In this document: positions 21,342 to 32,895 of the stretch, piece after piece
How positions within the stretch are numbered: the first letter of the stretch is position 1
Layout: each line of letters begins with the position of its first letter
NCBI GenBank assembly: GCA_037355855.1
Contig: CM074765.1
Span: forward strand, 3,472,001-3,536,000
Direction of reading: 5' to 3'
Source: Pseudo-nitzschia pungens
Taxonomy: Eukaryota > Bacillariophyta > Bacillariophyceae > Bacillariales > Bacillariaceae
DNA length: 64,000 bases
Translations under genes and position numbers: made by a program
Notes under the pieces: model-generated
Database searches by the model: none
What the model was told of the DNA's origin: nothing
Seen by the model: the letters and a program-made list of their open reading frames with translations, nothing else

Positions 21342-22772
21342 TTAGTCGACCCACTTCTTGAGGATTTCTTCCTTTTGGGCTTCGCATTCCTTTTCGATTT
21401 CGTCGGGAGACATGGAAGCGTACTTGCTCATGTCGACAACGTCTTCCCAAGAGAAGAACTTCATGCCGTCTTGTACGAAAGGCTCACGTCCGAAATGGCA
21501 GTAGGCGGCGGTCTTGTTGTATTTGGGTTCACGAAGGGCCAAGTCACGGGCCAAGGCACCGGGGCGGCAGTCAAAGTTGATCTTGACCAACTCGGTAATT
21601 TGGGCGGCGGTCAATCCTTCCTTCTCGGTTCCGTAGGTCTCGACGAAGATGGAAAGAGGCTTGGCAACACCAATGGCGTACGAAAGCTGAACAAGGGCAC
21701 GCTTACAGAGTCCGGCACTGACGACGGACTTGGCGATCCAACGGCAGGCATAAGCAGCAGAACGATCGACCTTGGTAGGATCCTTTCCGGAGAAAGCACC
21801 TCCTCCGTGGGCACCCCATCCTCCGTAGGTGTCGATGATGATCTTGCGTCCGGTAAGACCGGCATCTCCCTGAGGTCCTCCGATGATGAACTTTCCGGAG
21901 GGGTTGATGTGGAGGTTGCAGGTCTCGCGGTCGTAGATGGAAAGGGCGGACTCTCCGTTCTTGAGCTTGATGGACTCGAGGGTGGCCTTGATGACCTTCT
22001 CGTGGATGAGCTCGTTCATGTCAGCCATGGAGGGGGCGATTTCTTCTTCGCCTTCCCACTTTCCACGGTTGTCCTTTCCGGATTGTTCCTCGGAGCGCTT
22101 GGCCTTGAGGGGCTCGGCGTGCTGGGTGGAGATGACAACGGTGTGGATCTTGATAGGAGTGACGGATCCATCGGTGTGTTGCTTGTATTCGATGGTGACC
22201 TGGGTCTTTCCGTCGGGTCGCAACCACCAGAGGGTTCCGTCCTTTCGGACATCCGTCAATTTCTTACCGAGCTGGGTGGCCATCATGTGGGTCAGAGGCA
22301 TGAGCTGTTCGGTTTCGTCACTGGCGTAACCAAACATGATACCTTGATCTCCGGCACCTACATCGAGGTCGGACTTTCCGACGTGGACTCCTCCGGCAAT
22401 GTCGGGGGATTGCTTGTTGATGCGGACCAAAACTTCGCAAGTGTCGCACGAGAGACCCTTGGAGTTGACAGATCCGAGATCGTCTTCGAACGAGTCGAAT
22501 CCGATTTCACGGACTTGTTCACGAACGATAGCTTCGTAATCGATCTTTCCGGCGGTGGTAATTTCACCGAAAACCATAACCATGTTGTCCTTGGTGGCGG
22601 TTTCGCAGGCGACCTTGGAGAAAGGATCGGCCTTCAAGCACGCATCGAGGACGGCATCAGAAACTTGATCGGCGAGCTTATCAGGGTGTCCCTCGTTGAC
22701 AGATTCAGAGGAGAAGAGGAAGTTGCGCTCTTCGGCGGCAACCTTGACTCGCTTGGCTTCGGCGGCAGACAT
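21342..22772 (-). CDS. metK: S-adenosylmethionine synthetase (methionine adenosyltransferase)
   Basis: 476 residues from ATG 22772. It makes S-adenosylmethionine from ATP and methionine, the cell's main methyl donor. Family motifs are plain: [31 protein letters not shown], the glycine-rich [13 protein letters not shown] and [19 protein letters not shown], and the K/D metal and substrate residues within them. The protein is about 70-80 residues longer than bacterial or human enzymes because of an acidic/lysine insertion around [19 protein letters not shown], a feature I associate with algal forms. Codon use is strongly biased to C-ending and AAG codons compared with its neighbours, as expected for a highly expressed gene. 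No leader is present, so it is likely cytosolic. Upstream in-frame codons to 22892 lack support as a start. Confidence 0.97.
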   Translation of the reverse strand: MSAAEAKRVKVAAEERNFLFSSESVNEGHPDKLADQVSDAVLDACLKADPFSKVACETATKDNMVMVFGEITTAGKIDYEAIVREQVREIGFDSFEDDLGSVNSKGLSCDTCEVLVRINKQSPDIAGGVHVGKSDLDVGAGDQGIMFGYASDETEQLMPLTHMMATQLGKKLTDVRKDGTLWWLRPDGKTQVTIEYKQHTDGSVTPIKIHTVVISTQHAEPLKAKRSEEQSGKDNRGKWEGEEEIAPSMADMNELIHEKVIKATLESIKLKNGESALSIYDRETCNLHINPSGKFIIGGPQGDAGLTGRKIIIDTYGGWGAHGGGAFSGKDPTKVDRSAAYACRWIAKSVVSAGLCKRALVQLSYAIGVAKPLSIFVETYGTEKEGLTAAQITELVKINFDCRPGALARDLALREPKYNKTAAYCHFGREPFVQDGMKFFSWEDVVDMSKYASMSPDEIEKECEAQKEEILKKWVD

Positions 22773-25297
22773 GGTGAGATGGATTGGGTTTTTGGATGAA
22801 AAACAGCTCGATCTGGAAACTATGACTTTTTCGACGTTTTTGCTGCGAACGACAAAAACTAGGGTCGAACTATCACGTCGATCGAGGCTCACCGTAAAAT
22901 TTCGTGAGTTACAGGCTAGATACGATTCTTACGGTAGCATTCCCAATGCTGCGAACTCGGATCTAAATCCATCCAACGGTCTAAAAGCCTCGTGCCTCTC
23001 GTAGAAATTCCTACTGCTTGTACCGTAGCATCGGTTTATGTCACAGTCAACACGTCTGTCGTAGTTGTATTAGAAACTGATCAGTTGCTCGCATCCACCA
23101 CGAGTCTTCGGTCGGAGGGAGGAGTCTCGTGCACCCACGAATTACAAGTAAACCTTATGAAGCATATTGCTAGAACAAAAAGCGGCAGTAACAAAACCAC
23201 GTGCATCACCGTACATACATACGCAAAATTCTTACAGCACGTTCTACAGAGCGGCCAAAAATTGTCGACAATCGAATTGCGGTACAACTAGCGTATATTC
23301 CACGTGGAGATCTGTTCGAGAACAAACATAAAATAGGGGGTAAATTATGGATTGTTATGGGTCGAGGGATATTTTGGGACATCAATGCGAATCCTGATTC
23401 TACGGTACCGTACAATAGTAACCTTAGGTATGAATACGTCACAAGAACGACAAGAAGACTCGAGGTACGTAAAAATTTACCGGTACCTGTAGTGATTTAC
23501 AATAGCCTTTGTACGTTAAGTTACAACAGAGCACAAAAACTCTGCCAACACAAGAAGAGAAGTGACATGTACCTGCACAAATTCAGCTGCAGTCCTATGC
23601 CAATATCATGTCAAAGGAAATGGAACAAGGAGATCAATGGATTAAATTGAGATATATTGAAACTTATATATATTAATGAAACTGATACATTCCAGGCATC
23701 CATTACGACTAGTAGAATTCTGCTGAAAGTAGTACTACTACTAGTAGTAGTATCCTCGTCACCGTGAAAGAACATTCCTTTGCAAGAATGTGTGCATGCA
23801 TTGTTGTTGCTTCCAAAACTGATACTACTTGCTTGGACCTAGCTGGAACTTGCCCAAACTGTGCTTGCTCATAGAAAAGATAGAATGGGACCACAAAGTG
23901 CAAACGCTTGCTCATAGAAAAGATAGAATGGGACCACAAAGTGCAAACTATTTTTCAGTGGTAACAATGAAGAAAGCCCTCCTACTAATATGGAACCTTT
24001 CTTGTTTCTGATTGTCACCATCAAGTAGTACTAGTATGTATTGTTGTGTACGGTATCTGTTTCTCGGCATGATAGAATCCCATCAATTTTTTACCTCTGG
24101 AGTGCTGTTATTAAATCTTTGACAATTTTTCATTACTTGTATTTTATAGCTGTAATTTTGTCATGAACAGTTCATTCAGAGGTTGCTTTCTGTTTCAAAG
24201 AGGATTCTAAAGATGATGGTGCAATTTTCAATATCATTCCTCCCTGAATTCTTGTTTTTGGGGTTGCTGAAAAACATTGGTACTTCCTTTTGTGTCCTTT
24301 AACGATGAGAAAACGAATCATATCACAAGAGGGCTAGCAGGAGCAGCCCGACAAAGAGCAAGATTCATTCCGCTTTTTGCCACTCCTCAAATCATTAGAT
24401 TATAGCTGCCATTGGGGACCAATTGTCTACCTATTGAGGACTGGCGGGAGGAGTCCGCAGAACCACGAACATGAAATAAAACCTATTGTTGTTGTTACTC
24501 TTCGTAGTATAACCTTACATACTTGAGTTTCAGTGGTTGCCGTGCTCGAGCCGATGCAGAGAATGGAATGGGAATCCTATTTTTGTGGGCGTTTTGTATG
24601 ACAATTACTGTGCAAGCTAGCTAGCTAGATAGCTAGCTAGCTGCCGGCCATCGAATTAGCTCCGACGTTAATTCTGCCGTTGCCCAACGGACCGGCATTT
24701 GCAATGGTGCATGGTGGAGAGGATCGAGCGAACAATGAATGGCCGGGGATGGATGGATGGACGCAGGTCGGCAGCGCGGTTTTGCGAACGCCGTGCAATG
24801 CGCTCATCACGGGGAACGACCGACCGTGCCTCGCTGTTCCGGGAAAATACCGCTCGGGGAACGACCGCAGCGTGCGCTTCGATGCGATGCGATGCGATGC
24901 GGTGCGATTCGATGCGATGCGATCCGATGGAACGCCAAACGATACCGCACCGCAACGTGGTTATTGCTTTGCACCGTCACAAAAACGAACTCGCATTCGC
25001 TGGCATTGCCGGCAAGAGCCCGCTCCGAGTTCAATTCGATTCAATTGAATTGAATTGAATTGAATTCAATTCAATTGAATTCAATTCGAACGCAATTGGA
25101 TTCAATTGGATTCAATTCCATTCCATTCCCACTGATGGAATATTGGATGCATTCGCATCCGCATGAGAATTCCGGTTTTGAGCCCTCCGTTGAGCCGCAT
25201 GTGATTTGATTTGATTTGATTTGATTTGATTTGATTTCTTTTCTTTTCTTTTCATTTCTTTTTGTTTTGTTTTGTTTTGAAATGCCACCGGTCGCGG
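22773..25297. other. 2.5-kb gene-poor region rich in simple and tandem repeats
   Basis: No credible gene. It contains GTAACCTTA near 23418, a 43-bp perfect tandem duplication at 23863-23948, ATAACCTTAC near 24509, a GCTAGCTAGC palindromic patch at 24616-24642, GATGC arrays at about 24880-24930, AATTC/AATTG arrays at about 25025-25120 and a TTTGA array at about 25203-25240. The SAM synthetase promoter should lie in its first few hundred bases. Confidence 0.6.
23863..23948. repeat. Perfect 43-bp tandem duplication
   Basis: Unit 1 is 23863-23905 and unit 2 is 23906-23948; both read GCTTGCTCATAGAAAAGATA onward with no difference that I can see. The identity suggests a recent slippage or repair event. 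Confidence 0.9.
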
Positions 25298-26602
25298 TCA
25301 CAGCGCGTCCCGATACAGTTGCACGGCCCCCACCGCCGCAATCGCCGCCGTTTCGGCCCGGAGGACCGTCCCGCCGAGGGACACGAACCGCACTCGCTCC
25401 GTTCCGCCCTCGGTTGCCGTTTCCTCTCGCAGCCTCGAAAAGAGTTCCAGCTCGCGCGGGCTCCAGCCCCCCTCGGGTCCCACCAGGACGTGGACCGTCC
25501 GCGGTTTGACGCTGTCGCTGTCGCTGTCGTTAGTATTGGTTTCGCCGCCGTCGCCGCCAGCGGCGTTGTTGCGTTCGGCAATGGCCCGCAGCGCCGACAG
25601 CACCGGGGGGCTCGTTTCCGACCGCTCCCTGCAGACCAGCCAGACGTCGCTGTCGCTGTCGTTGCCATCGTTGCTCTTGCTCGCGCCATCGGACGACGCC
25701 TCCCGGATCCGATCGGCGATCTCGTCCACCGAACCGGCGGCGTGCGGAGGGACCTCCGGGACGGTCAGTCGCTCGGATTGCTCGGCCGCCTCGATGGCGT
25801 GCCTGCGGTGCTTGTCGAGGTCCTCGTCCCGGAGCGGTTTGGCGGCCGCGGCCGCCGCATCCTTTTTGGCGTACTTGTTGCCGGCGGCGACGGCGTTGGA
25901 ACGGTCCGTGTGGAGCATCACGATTCCGTCGGCTCCCAGCTCGGTGGCCTTTTCGACGACCCACCTCCGGCGCTGCTTGTCCCTGAGGTATCCGAGGTAC
26001 AACCGGACGCTCGAAATGGAAATGGAACCGGATCCGGCCGACGACTCGAGGGCGGCGGTCGGTGCCTGCGGGAGGAGCCGCTCGAGGCACTCGAGAACGG
26101 TTCCCGAGGAAGAGGTTCTCCGGCGCGGCTTTTTCTTTCCGCCCCCTCCCGATCCACCGTCCGGTGGGACCACCACCCGGGCCAGCCACTCGCCGTCCAC
26201 GCCGTTGAAGACGCGGACGCAGCCGGTGTAATCCATGGAATCCTCGCCGTCGCCGTCGCCGTCGTTGCTGTTCTTTCCCCACCGCTTGGGATTGGTGATG
26301 CGCATGACGTCTAGCAGGTAGTGCTCCTGGTCGGCGGTCAACGGAACCAGAGCGGTTTCTCGCAGCGGCGGGACGCCGCTCCCGGTCGGTCGTTGCTGCT
26401 CGTGGTCGTGGTCGTTGTTGTTGTCCGACTGCCACACGGGCGCGGACTCCTCGACGAACAACCGCGGAAGGTGACGCGTGGCCCGGACGCGGTCGGTGTT
26501 GATGTCGTTATTGTTGTTGTTGTTGTTGTTGGCATTCGCAGCTGTCGTTGACATTCTTGTTGTCGCTGTCGCCTCGTTTTCGGCGGTGGACCGCAAGAGT
26601 GT

Positions 26603-26636
<34 letters not shown>

Positions 26637-27040
26637 GATGGAAATGGGTCCGTTCCGTGATACCACCGGGCGGAGCCGATCGCCGTCGCGCGACCCGTTT
26701 CGTGGCACCGACCGGAGTCCCATTGCCGGGAGGGACGAGTCCGTCCGGCGGCCAGTGCCGTTCGCGCATCGCGGTTTCGAACGAGCCGCCCCTTCGGTCG
26801 CGGTTGAAAGGCCGTCGCCACCGACGGGGAAGACGGCGTTGGTTGCTGCGTGGATGGAAAGGGAACCGAAAGCGAAAACGAAAGCGAAAACGGATTCGAA
26901 TTCGACGACCAGAGGGATGCCAATACCAGCGCAAGCGTTCGGGTGGCGGGAATCGATGGCAGGCGTGCCGCTGCCGCCGCGGATCCCCTGGGCCGAGTCG
27001 CCAGCAGAGCGGAGGCGGAAGGTGATTGTCGGCGGACCAT
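25298..27040 (-). CDS. rsmE: RsmE-family rRNA (uridine-N3) methyltransferase, probably organellar
   Basis: 580 residues from ATG 27040. The C-terminal SPOUT (knotted) domain has the hallmark LVGPEGGWSPRELELF and VSLGGTVLRAETAAIAAVG, which bind SAM in RsmE; VRLYLGYLRDKQRRRWVVEKATELGADGIVML matches the helix before it. RsmE methylates U1498 of 16S rRNA, so an organellar small-subunit rRNA is the likely substrate. The N-terminal 140 residues are a Ser/Arg/Ala-rich, acid-poor presequence. The protein is more than twice the usual 240-250 residues because of the presequence and low-complexity insertions: a Ser run (CGA triplets, about 26607-26635), an Asn run (26506-26530), Asp/Ser-rich loops at about 26230-26275 and 25510-25535, and an Ala run. 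Members of the family tolerate loops there, but the number here is notable. Confidence 0.9.
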
Positions 27041-28378
27041 GATGTCTATTGGATCGGATCGGATCGGATCGGATCGTATTGTATTGTATCGTATCGTATC
27101 GTATCGTATCGTATTGTATCGTATTGAATTCAAAACGGAATTCTGTGGAATTGAATGGAATGCCGGACCAGACGATCTTCTGCTTCGAGAGCGATTCCGC
27201 AATGTGGTGTGATGGATTGATTGATTCCTTGATTGATCGATTGACTCGGATATTGGTCCCTTGTCAACGGCGGAGAAGATCGAGTGACGAATGATGGATG
27301 GGTGGTCGATTATTAATTTTTTTGTTGTTGAGGAGAGGAGGAGAGAGACGGCCAACAAAATTCGACATGCATCGCGATGTTCAGAGGGGAGTGTGGACTG
27401 TGGACTGTGGACTGTGGACTGTGGACTGTGGACTGAGGAGTTTCGGATCGATTGATTTTGAGTTTGATGAGTGAAGGTTTTTTGGTTGATGGTTGATTGA
27501 TTCATTCATTCATCCATTCGTTCGTTCATTATTTTGCCCGGCCATCACGTGAGGTCGAGCGAGGCTTCATCCGAACGGGAGGTTGTCAGAATTGGTTGGA
27601 ATATAACCCCAACTCTAAAAATATTGTTTACGGTTGGACAGAATGAACGATTTTTGTTTTGTTTTCATGTGTGGTATGATAATATGCAATATATCTATTC
27701 TGTAAACAACATTTAGGTACCTTCCCAGTCAGCCACCGGACTCTCGATCCACGTCATCTTCTTGTTCCAAAGAAATGAATTTTTTGAAAGTGAATGAATC
27801 TGTGGGAAAGCAACGAGGTACCGGTACATGTAAGTTACGTAGCTTACTCGTAACTTACGGTAAGGTTTTTACTTCATGCATGCATGCACCAGAAAAACTT
27901 GAACCGCCACACGCCGATACCACGGCAGAGCTGAAAGACGAGTTACGGGTTGTCCGACCGACCGATTGATCGATCGATCGATAAAATTTATCGATCGATC
28001 GGAAAGCGTTCGATTCGATTCTTCTGACTCGATCGTTCCTGCTTGTGCGATATCGCATTCACAGACTCTCATAAGCATCAGCATCAGACAACGAGCAGCC
28101 TTACTCGTACAGCACATTGGGTTGCGAATAGTATTGTGGATCAATCCAAACGTTCCGTACTTTAAGGTTACGCACTACTAGTATACCAAAGAAAGCAATC
28201 CAGAGGGTGTTCGACCTATTGCAGCGCATTATCTAACGATCCCGACTCCGGCATCGTAATTTCTGTGGGTCAACCTTCACTACACTGCACACAAAGCGGA
28301 TAGTTTGTTCCAGCCCTCCCAGCAAACAAACAACCAAACAAACAAACAAACAAACAAACAAACGAATCAAGAACAAGG
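27041..28378. promoter_or_regulatory. Divergent intergenic region between RsmE and ABC1K genes, repeat-rich
   Basis: Arrays follow one another: GGATC and CGTAT/TGTAT pentanucleotides (27051-27126), six copies of the 7-mer TGGACTG (about 27394-27434), GATT/CATT repeats (about 27490-27530), a CGATCGATCGATAAATTTATCGATCGAT palindrome-rich stretch at about 27966-28000, and an AAACA array (28323-28362) just before the ABC1K ATG. GTAAGGTTTTT near 27858 and AAGGTTACGC near 28164 are motif relatives. Confidence 0.55.
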
Positions 28379-31300
28379 ATGGCCAAGACGAAACCCCAAC
28401 GATCCTCCGCGCGGGTCTTGACGCGATTCGCCCTGGCGGCAGCCGCACTCGCCGCCACGACGTCCGCCTTTGTGCCGGCCACCCGACAATTCACGAGACA
28501 GAGCAACAGGAACACCAACCACGATCGGCGGCGGTCTCACCCGGAGATCCGCGCCTCGTTGTCGCCTCTGGACTCGCTTCTGGATGCCTTCGTGTCCACC
28601 GGAAGCAACCTCGCCAACAGCGACGTTGCCAGCGGCAACCAGGCCCTTTCGGCGATTGCCACCGCCACCCAATCCATCGAGGCGACTCTCTCGGCGAGCC
28701 TTCCGGTGGCTTACGAGGACGTTTCCAAGCTGGCAACCGCGCTCTCCTCGATCGTCGTCGACAATCCCTGGCACACGGCGGCGATCGCCGCGGTTTCCCT
28801 CGGAACCTGGTTCCAGCTGGCGGTCTTGCTCTCGCCGATCGATTTTTCCAACGACGCCGACGTCCCCTTCCAGCCGGGCGCCGACACGTACAGCCCCGAA
28901 AAGGCCGACGAGTTCTACGGAAAGCGCAAATTCATGGTCGCCAAGCGCCTCCTCCAGCTGGCGGCGCTCACCAGCTCCTTCACGACCGGGATCTTGTTCG
29001 ATTGGCTCGTTCTGGGAAAACTGCTGGGCGACACGGAATACAAGGCGTTGGCCCGCAACGAGCCCCGCCGGGCGAGGGTGGCCCTCCGCCTGTGCGAGCA
29101 GCTCGGGCCGACCTTCATCAAGCTGGGACAGGCGCTGTCGATCCGGACCGATCTCATTCCGGAGGCCTACGCCCTCGAGCTCCGGGCCCTGCAGGACAAG
29201 GTCTCTCCCTTTGACAACGAGATCGGCAGACGCATTCTCAGGCGCGAATTCGGCGTCGAGGACCTGTCCCTCCTCTTCAGCGAGCTGACGACCGATCCCG
29301 TCGCCTCGGCGTCGGTCGGACAGGTCTACAAGGGCAAGCTGGCCGTCACGGGCAAGGACGTGGCGGTCAAGATCCAGCGGCCGGGGATCCTGGCGGAGAT
29401 CGCGCTGGATCTCTACATCCTGCGGCTGATCACGCCGATCCAGACGGTCCTGCAGAACGCCGCCAACGGCGTCCCGACCGAGCAGGAGGACATCGACATT
29501 GCCATTTCCCTCGTCGACGAGTGGGGACGAGGGTTCGTGGCCGAGACGGACTACCGCCTCGAGGCGGAAAACACGATCAACTTCCAGAAGGCCATGGAGT
29601 CCCGGAATCTGGACGCCGTGTGCGCGCCGACAGTGGTGGACGAGCTGGTCCGGGACAAGGTCCTGGTGACGGAGTGGGTCGACGGAACGAGGCTGGACCT
29701 CGATGCGAGTCCGGACGTCCCGCGGTTGTGCGGCGTGGCGATCAATGTGCGTGCGGTTCGAAATGCGGAGAGAGAGAGAGAGAGAGCGTCTCGTGTGTCG
29801 TGTATTGTTGTGTATTTGCGTATTTGTTTTGTGATTTGTGATTTCTGTTGTCATTTCTTTTGGATTGCTTTGCTTTGCTTTGCCATGGATTAATTTGGTT
29901 TGGTTTGTTTCGTTGCACGATGCGTCGAGATTGCCCATTGCCCGTGGTCTCGAACTCACTCATTTTCCGCGTTCCTCTCGTCACTCACTCGCATTGCGTG
30001 CGTCCACTCTGCTCTGCTTCAGGCCTACCTCACCATGTTGCTCGACACGGGGGTCTTGCACTGCGATCCCCACAAGGGAAACCTTCTGCGAACGACCGAC
30101 GGCAGGCTCTGCATCCTCGATTGGGGCATGACCCTCGACGTTCCCAAGGACCTGCAGTACGCACTGTTGGAATTCATTGCCCACATCAACGTGGAAGACT
30201 ACGACGCCATTCCCCAGGATTTCATCAACCTCGGTTTCTCTCCCCCCGACGTGACCGCCGAGCGCCTGCAGGCCTCGGGCATCACCGAGGGACTCAGCTT
30301 TGCCTTTCGCCAGCTGGCGGAAGGGGGCGGACCCAAAAAGATCCAGGAACGCGTCAAGGCCGAGTTCCAGGAGCGGTACGGTTCCGGGCTGTCGGACGAG
30401 GAACTCCGGGACGCAGCACGGGAAGAAATGCAGGAACGCATGAAGGCGCAGCTGGCATCCGAGGGCGTGGACGTCAAGGGCGTCACCAACGTCATGGAGG
30501 AGGTCTCCAAGCGCAACCGCGAGTTGTTCTCGCTGCCTCCCTACGTGCTCTATCTGGCCCGCGCCTTCTCCACGCTGGAGGGCATCGGATTGAGCCTCGA
30601 CGAGAACTACTCCATCATTCAGGAGTGCTATCCGTACCTGGCCAGCCGGTTGTTCACGGATCGCAACCCCCGAGCCAAAAAGGCGCTCAAGGCCATGCTG
30701 GGACTCCGAGAGGACGACGAGGAGGCTCTCGGTGCCGCGAAACACGATCCCGATTCGGCGCTGGCCCTCGTCCGGCAGGCGACCCTCGACGCCGCCGCAG
30801 CTTCTTCCGGCGAGACGTCCAGGGCGGAGGGACTCTCTCCCGCCAAGCTCGTGGAAATGACGGAAGGGTTTGCTTCCTACACCTCCGCGACGGCGGACGT
30901 CGACCGGGAGGGCAAGGGACAGGCCAAGGCGGCCACCGAATTCGGAAAGCTCTTTTTGGACCCCAAGGGATCGACCCTCCAGGACATTTTGGTGGAGGAG
31001 ATCGCCAAGTATGGCGATGCACTGGCACGCCGGGCCCTCCGGGAGGCGCTGGTCGAGAACCCCGCCGCGCGGTTCACGTCGTCCGTCCTCCGGGGCCCCA
31101 GGCAGCTGCTGGGGAACAATGGCAGCAACGATAACAGCAACAACAATCCCTTTTTCTTTCCCGCTCCGCTTCGGAGCCTGCTGGTGGACCAACCCGCCGG
31201 GATCCCCGATCTCATCGAATCGCTGGTCGCATCCACCGAGGAAGACGACCGGATCATTGCCACCGTCGAGGAACTGAGGAAGGCGGTCGGACCCGTGGTG

Positions 31301-31636
31301 GTGGACGGGATCGCCTCCGGTTCGCTGTCCCCGGTGAGGAACAACGGCGAGGCGGCTTCCGGCAACAGCAACAACCCCGAGTTGCTCTCCACCCTGTCGG
31401 ACCTCTTGTCGAACGAGGAGACCAGATCCGCCATCACCGAGCAGCTCCCGGGAGTCGTCTCCCTGTCGCGGCGGATGGGTGCCGGGCTCCTGCGGCGGGC
31501 TGCCTACCGGACGGAACGGGCCCACGAGCTTCCGGAGGAGACGCGGAAGCGGCTGGCCGACCTGAACACGGCGCTCGCGGACGCCTTCGAGCCCAAACGG
31601 GAAGAAGACGAGAAAATGGTGGCGGCGAGCGAGTAG
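28379..31636 (+). CDS. ABC1/UbiB/ADCK-family atypical kinase, plastid-targeted
   Basis: Two exons, 28379-29746 and 30023-31636; the intron 29747-30022 (GTGCGT...CAG, phase 0) is needed to join the two halves of the kinase fold. The product is 993 minus 0-1 residues, about 993. ABC1 kinases (ABC1K in plants) act in quinone and prenyl-lipid metabolism and photosystem stress responses. Visible motifs: KxGQ helix FIKLGQALSIRTDLIPE, Ala/Gly-rich loop ASASVGQVYKG, lysine in VAVKIQRPG, FVAETDYRLEAEN, catalytic DPHKGNLL and metal-binding DWGM. The leader (LAAAALAATTSAFVP) has the diatom plastid SAF motif. A long helical C-terminal extension of about 350 residues follows the kinase core. The intron separates the ATP-binding half from the catalytic half. 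Confidence is high for family, moderate for plastid location. Confidence 0.93.
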
Positions 31637-32895
31637 TAGTGCGCACGCACGCAAGCACGCATTGCGGAGTACTAGTAGTAGTAGTAGTAGTAGTAGTGAG
31701 CGAGGAGTACGCAATGGCGGAATGAGTGAGTGAGTGAGTGAGTGAGGGAACGAGTCGCCCGCGCAAGAACTCTAAAGGAACAGCAACACCGTGTCCAGTT
31801 CCGTACGAATAGCAAGACAGCAGCACAACAACACGATAGACAATCTATTTTTCGAAAAACAACAGCATCAAGAACGCCACTGCAACTTTGTGTACTACTA
31901 CTACTACTAGGCCATGGATTTGAGGAACAGATAAACGTTAGGCGTACTATTTTTTATTATAGCATAGCGTGTTGAAAAATAGCTTTGACTTGTTGCATCA
32001 ACCAATCCATCAATCAGCAGCCACAAAAACTAATGCAAAAAGAAGCACGAATGGTGCATAATTTACTACTAGCACTTGTAGTAGAGAAAGCAATGTCGTG
32101 TGAGAACAAAAGGAACAATCTCTTTTGTAACTATCATAGAATAAATCATAGTAGTACGTACCGGTACACCAAAGCTGGCTGGTAACTTACTACTAGTAGT
32201 GTGAACATTCCTGCTCTCACCAATTGCCCCACGAGTGCTGGTGGTCTTCCGGTGGGTGAAGTCTTCAGATCGATGGTAACCTTACGTATTTTTGAGACAG
32301 TTGTTTTGCACCGAAATGAAGGGAGTTGCGTTCGTCGTGTGAAACTCTAACCCTAAAGTACTGCACTGTATCCATGTTTTGTTTTTGGAAAGGAACTGAT
32401 TTACCCGTATTCGTAATTAGTAACCTTACTGTATTCGTTAGTTAAGTTACCCGTAACCTTCGAAGCTTCCGCGAACACGAAGCAGTAACCTTACGGTAGA
32501 CCTCAGAGTGATCATGGCGTTGGTGACACCATCATCTTGTTGCATTTTTATTTACAGAACCGGTATTTAAAAAAAAAAATCATTTGTCATGATACAACAT
32601 GAAACTGAATAAAATGCACATTATTTGAACTATTTTTGAGAAAAGATTCACAACAGTCCTGCGTGTACAAGCGCCCCTTCCGCAAAGGTTTTGGAAAGGC
32701 ATTCGAGAACTGAATTCGAGATCTATTCCGGTCCCATTCTTGCTCTCTCGAGTTCACGAGAAACCGAACAACAAGCACAGCAACTCTCATCACAGTCTCA
32801 ACGATAGTTTTCCGTCGCACATTTGAATTTCCCGAGCCAAAGCACTCTTGCTCGTAATTTCGCGCACCGTCTGTCGCAGCCGAACCCTTTTTGCC
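31637..32895. promoter_or_regulatory. Intergenic with three GTAACCTTAC motifs upstream of the cereblon-like gene
   Basis: A TAG array (about 31670-31698) and a GAGT array (about 31717-31742) follow the ABC1K stop. Perfect GTAACCTTAC occurs at 32276-32285, 32421-32430 and 32486-32495, all on the strand of and 400-620 bp upstream of the cereblon-like ATG; GTAACCTTCG lies at about 32454. No gene is supported. Confidence 0.5.

Noticed and set aside
21375..22799. A 474-codon plus-strand frame opposite SAM synthetase
   Set aside because: Antisense shadow created by the strong codon bias of the highly expressed metK-like gene.
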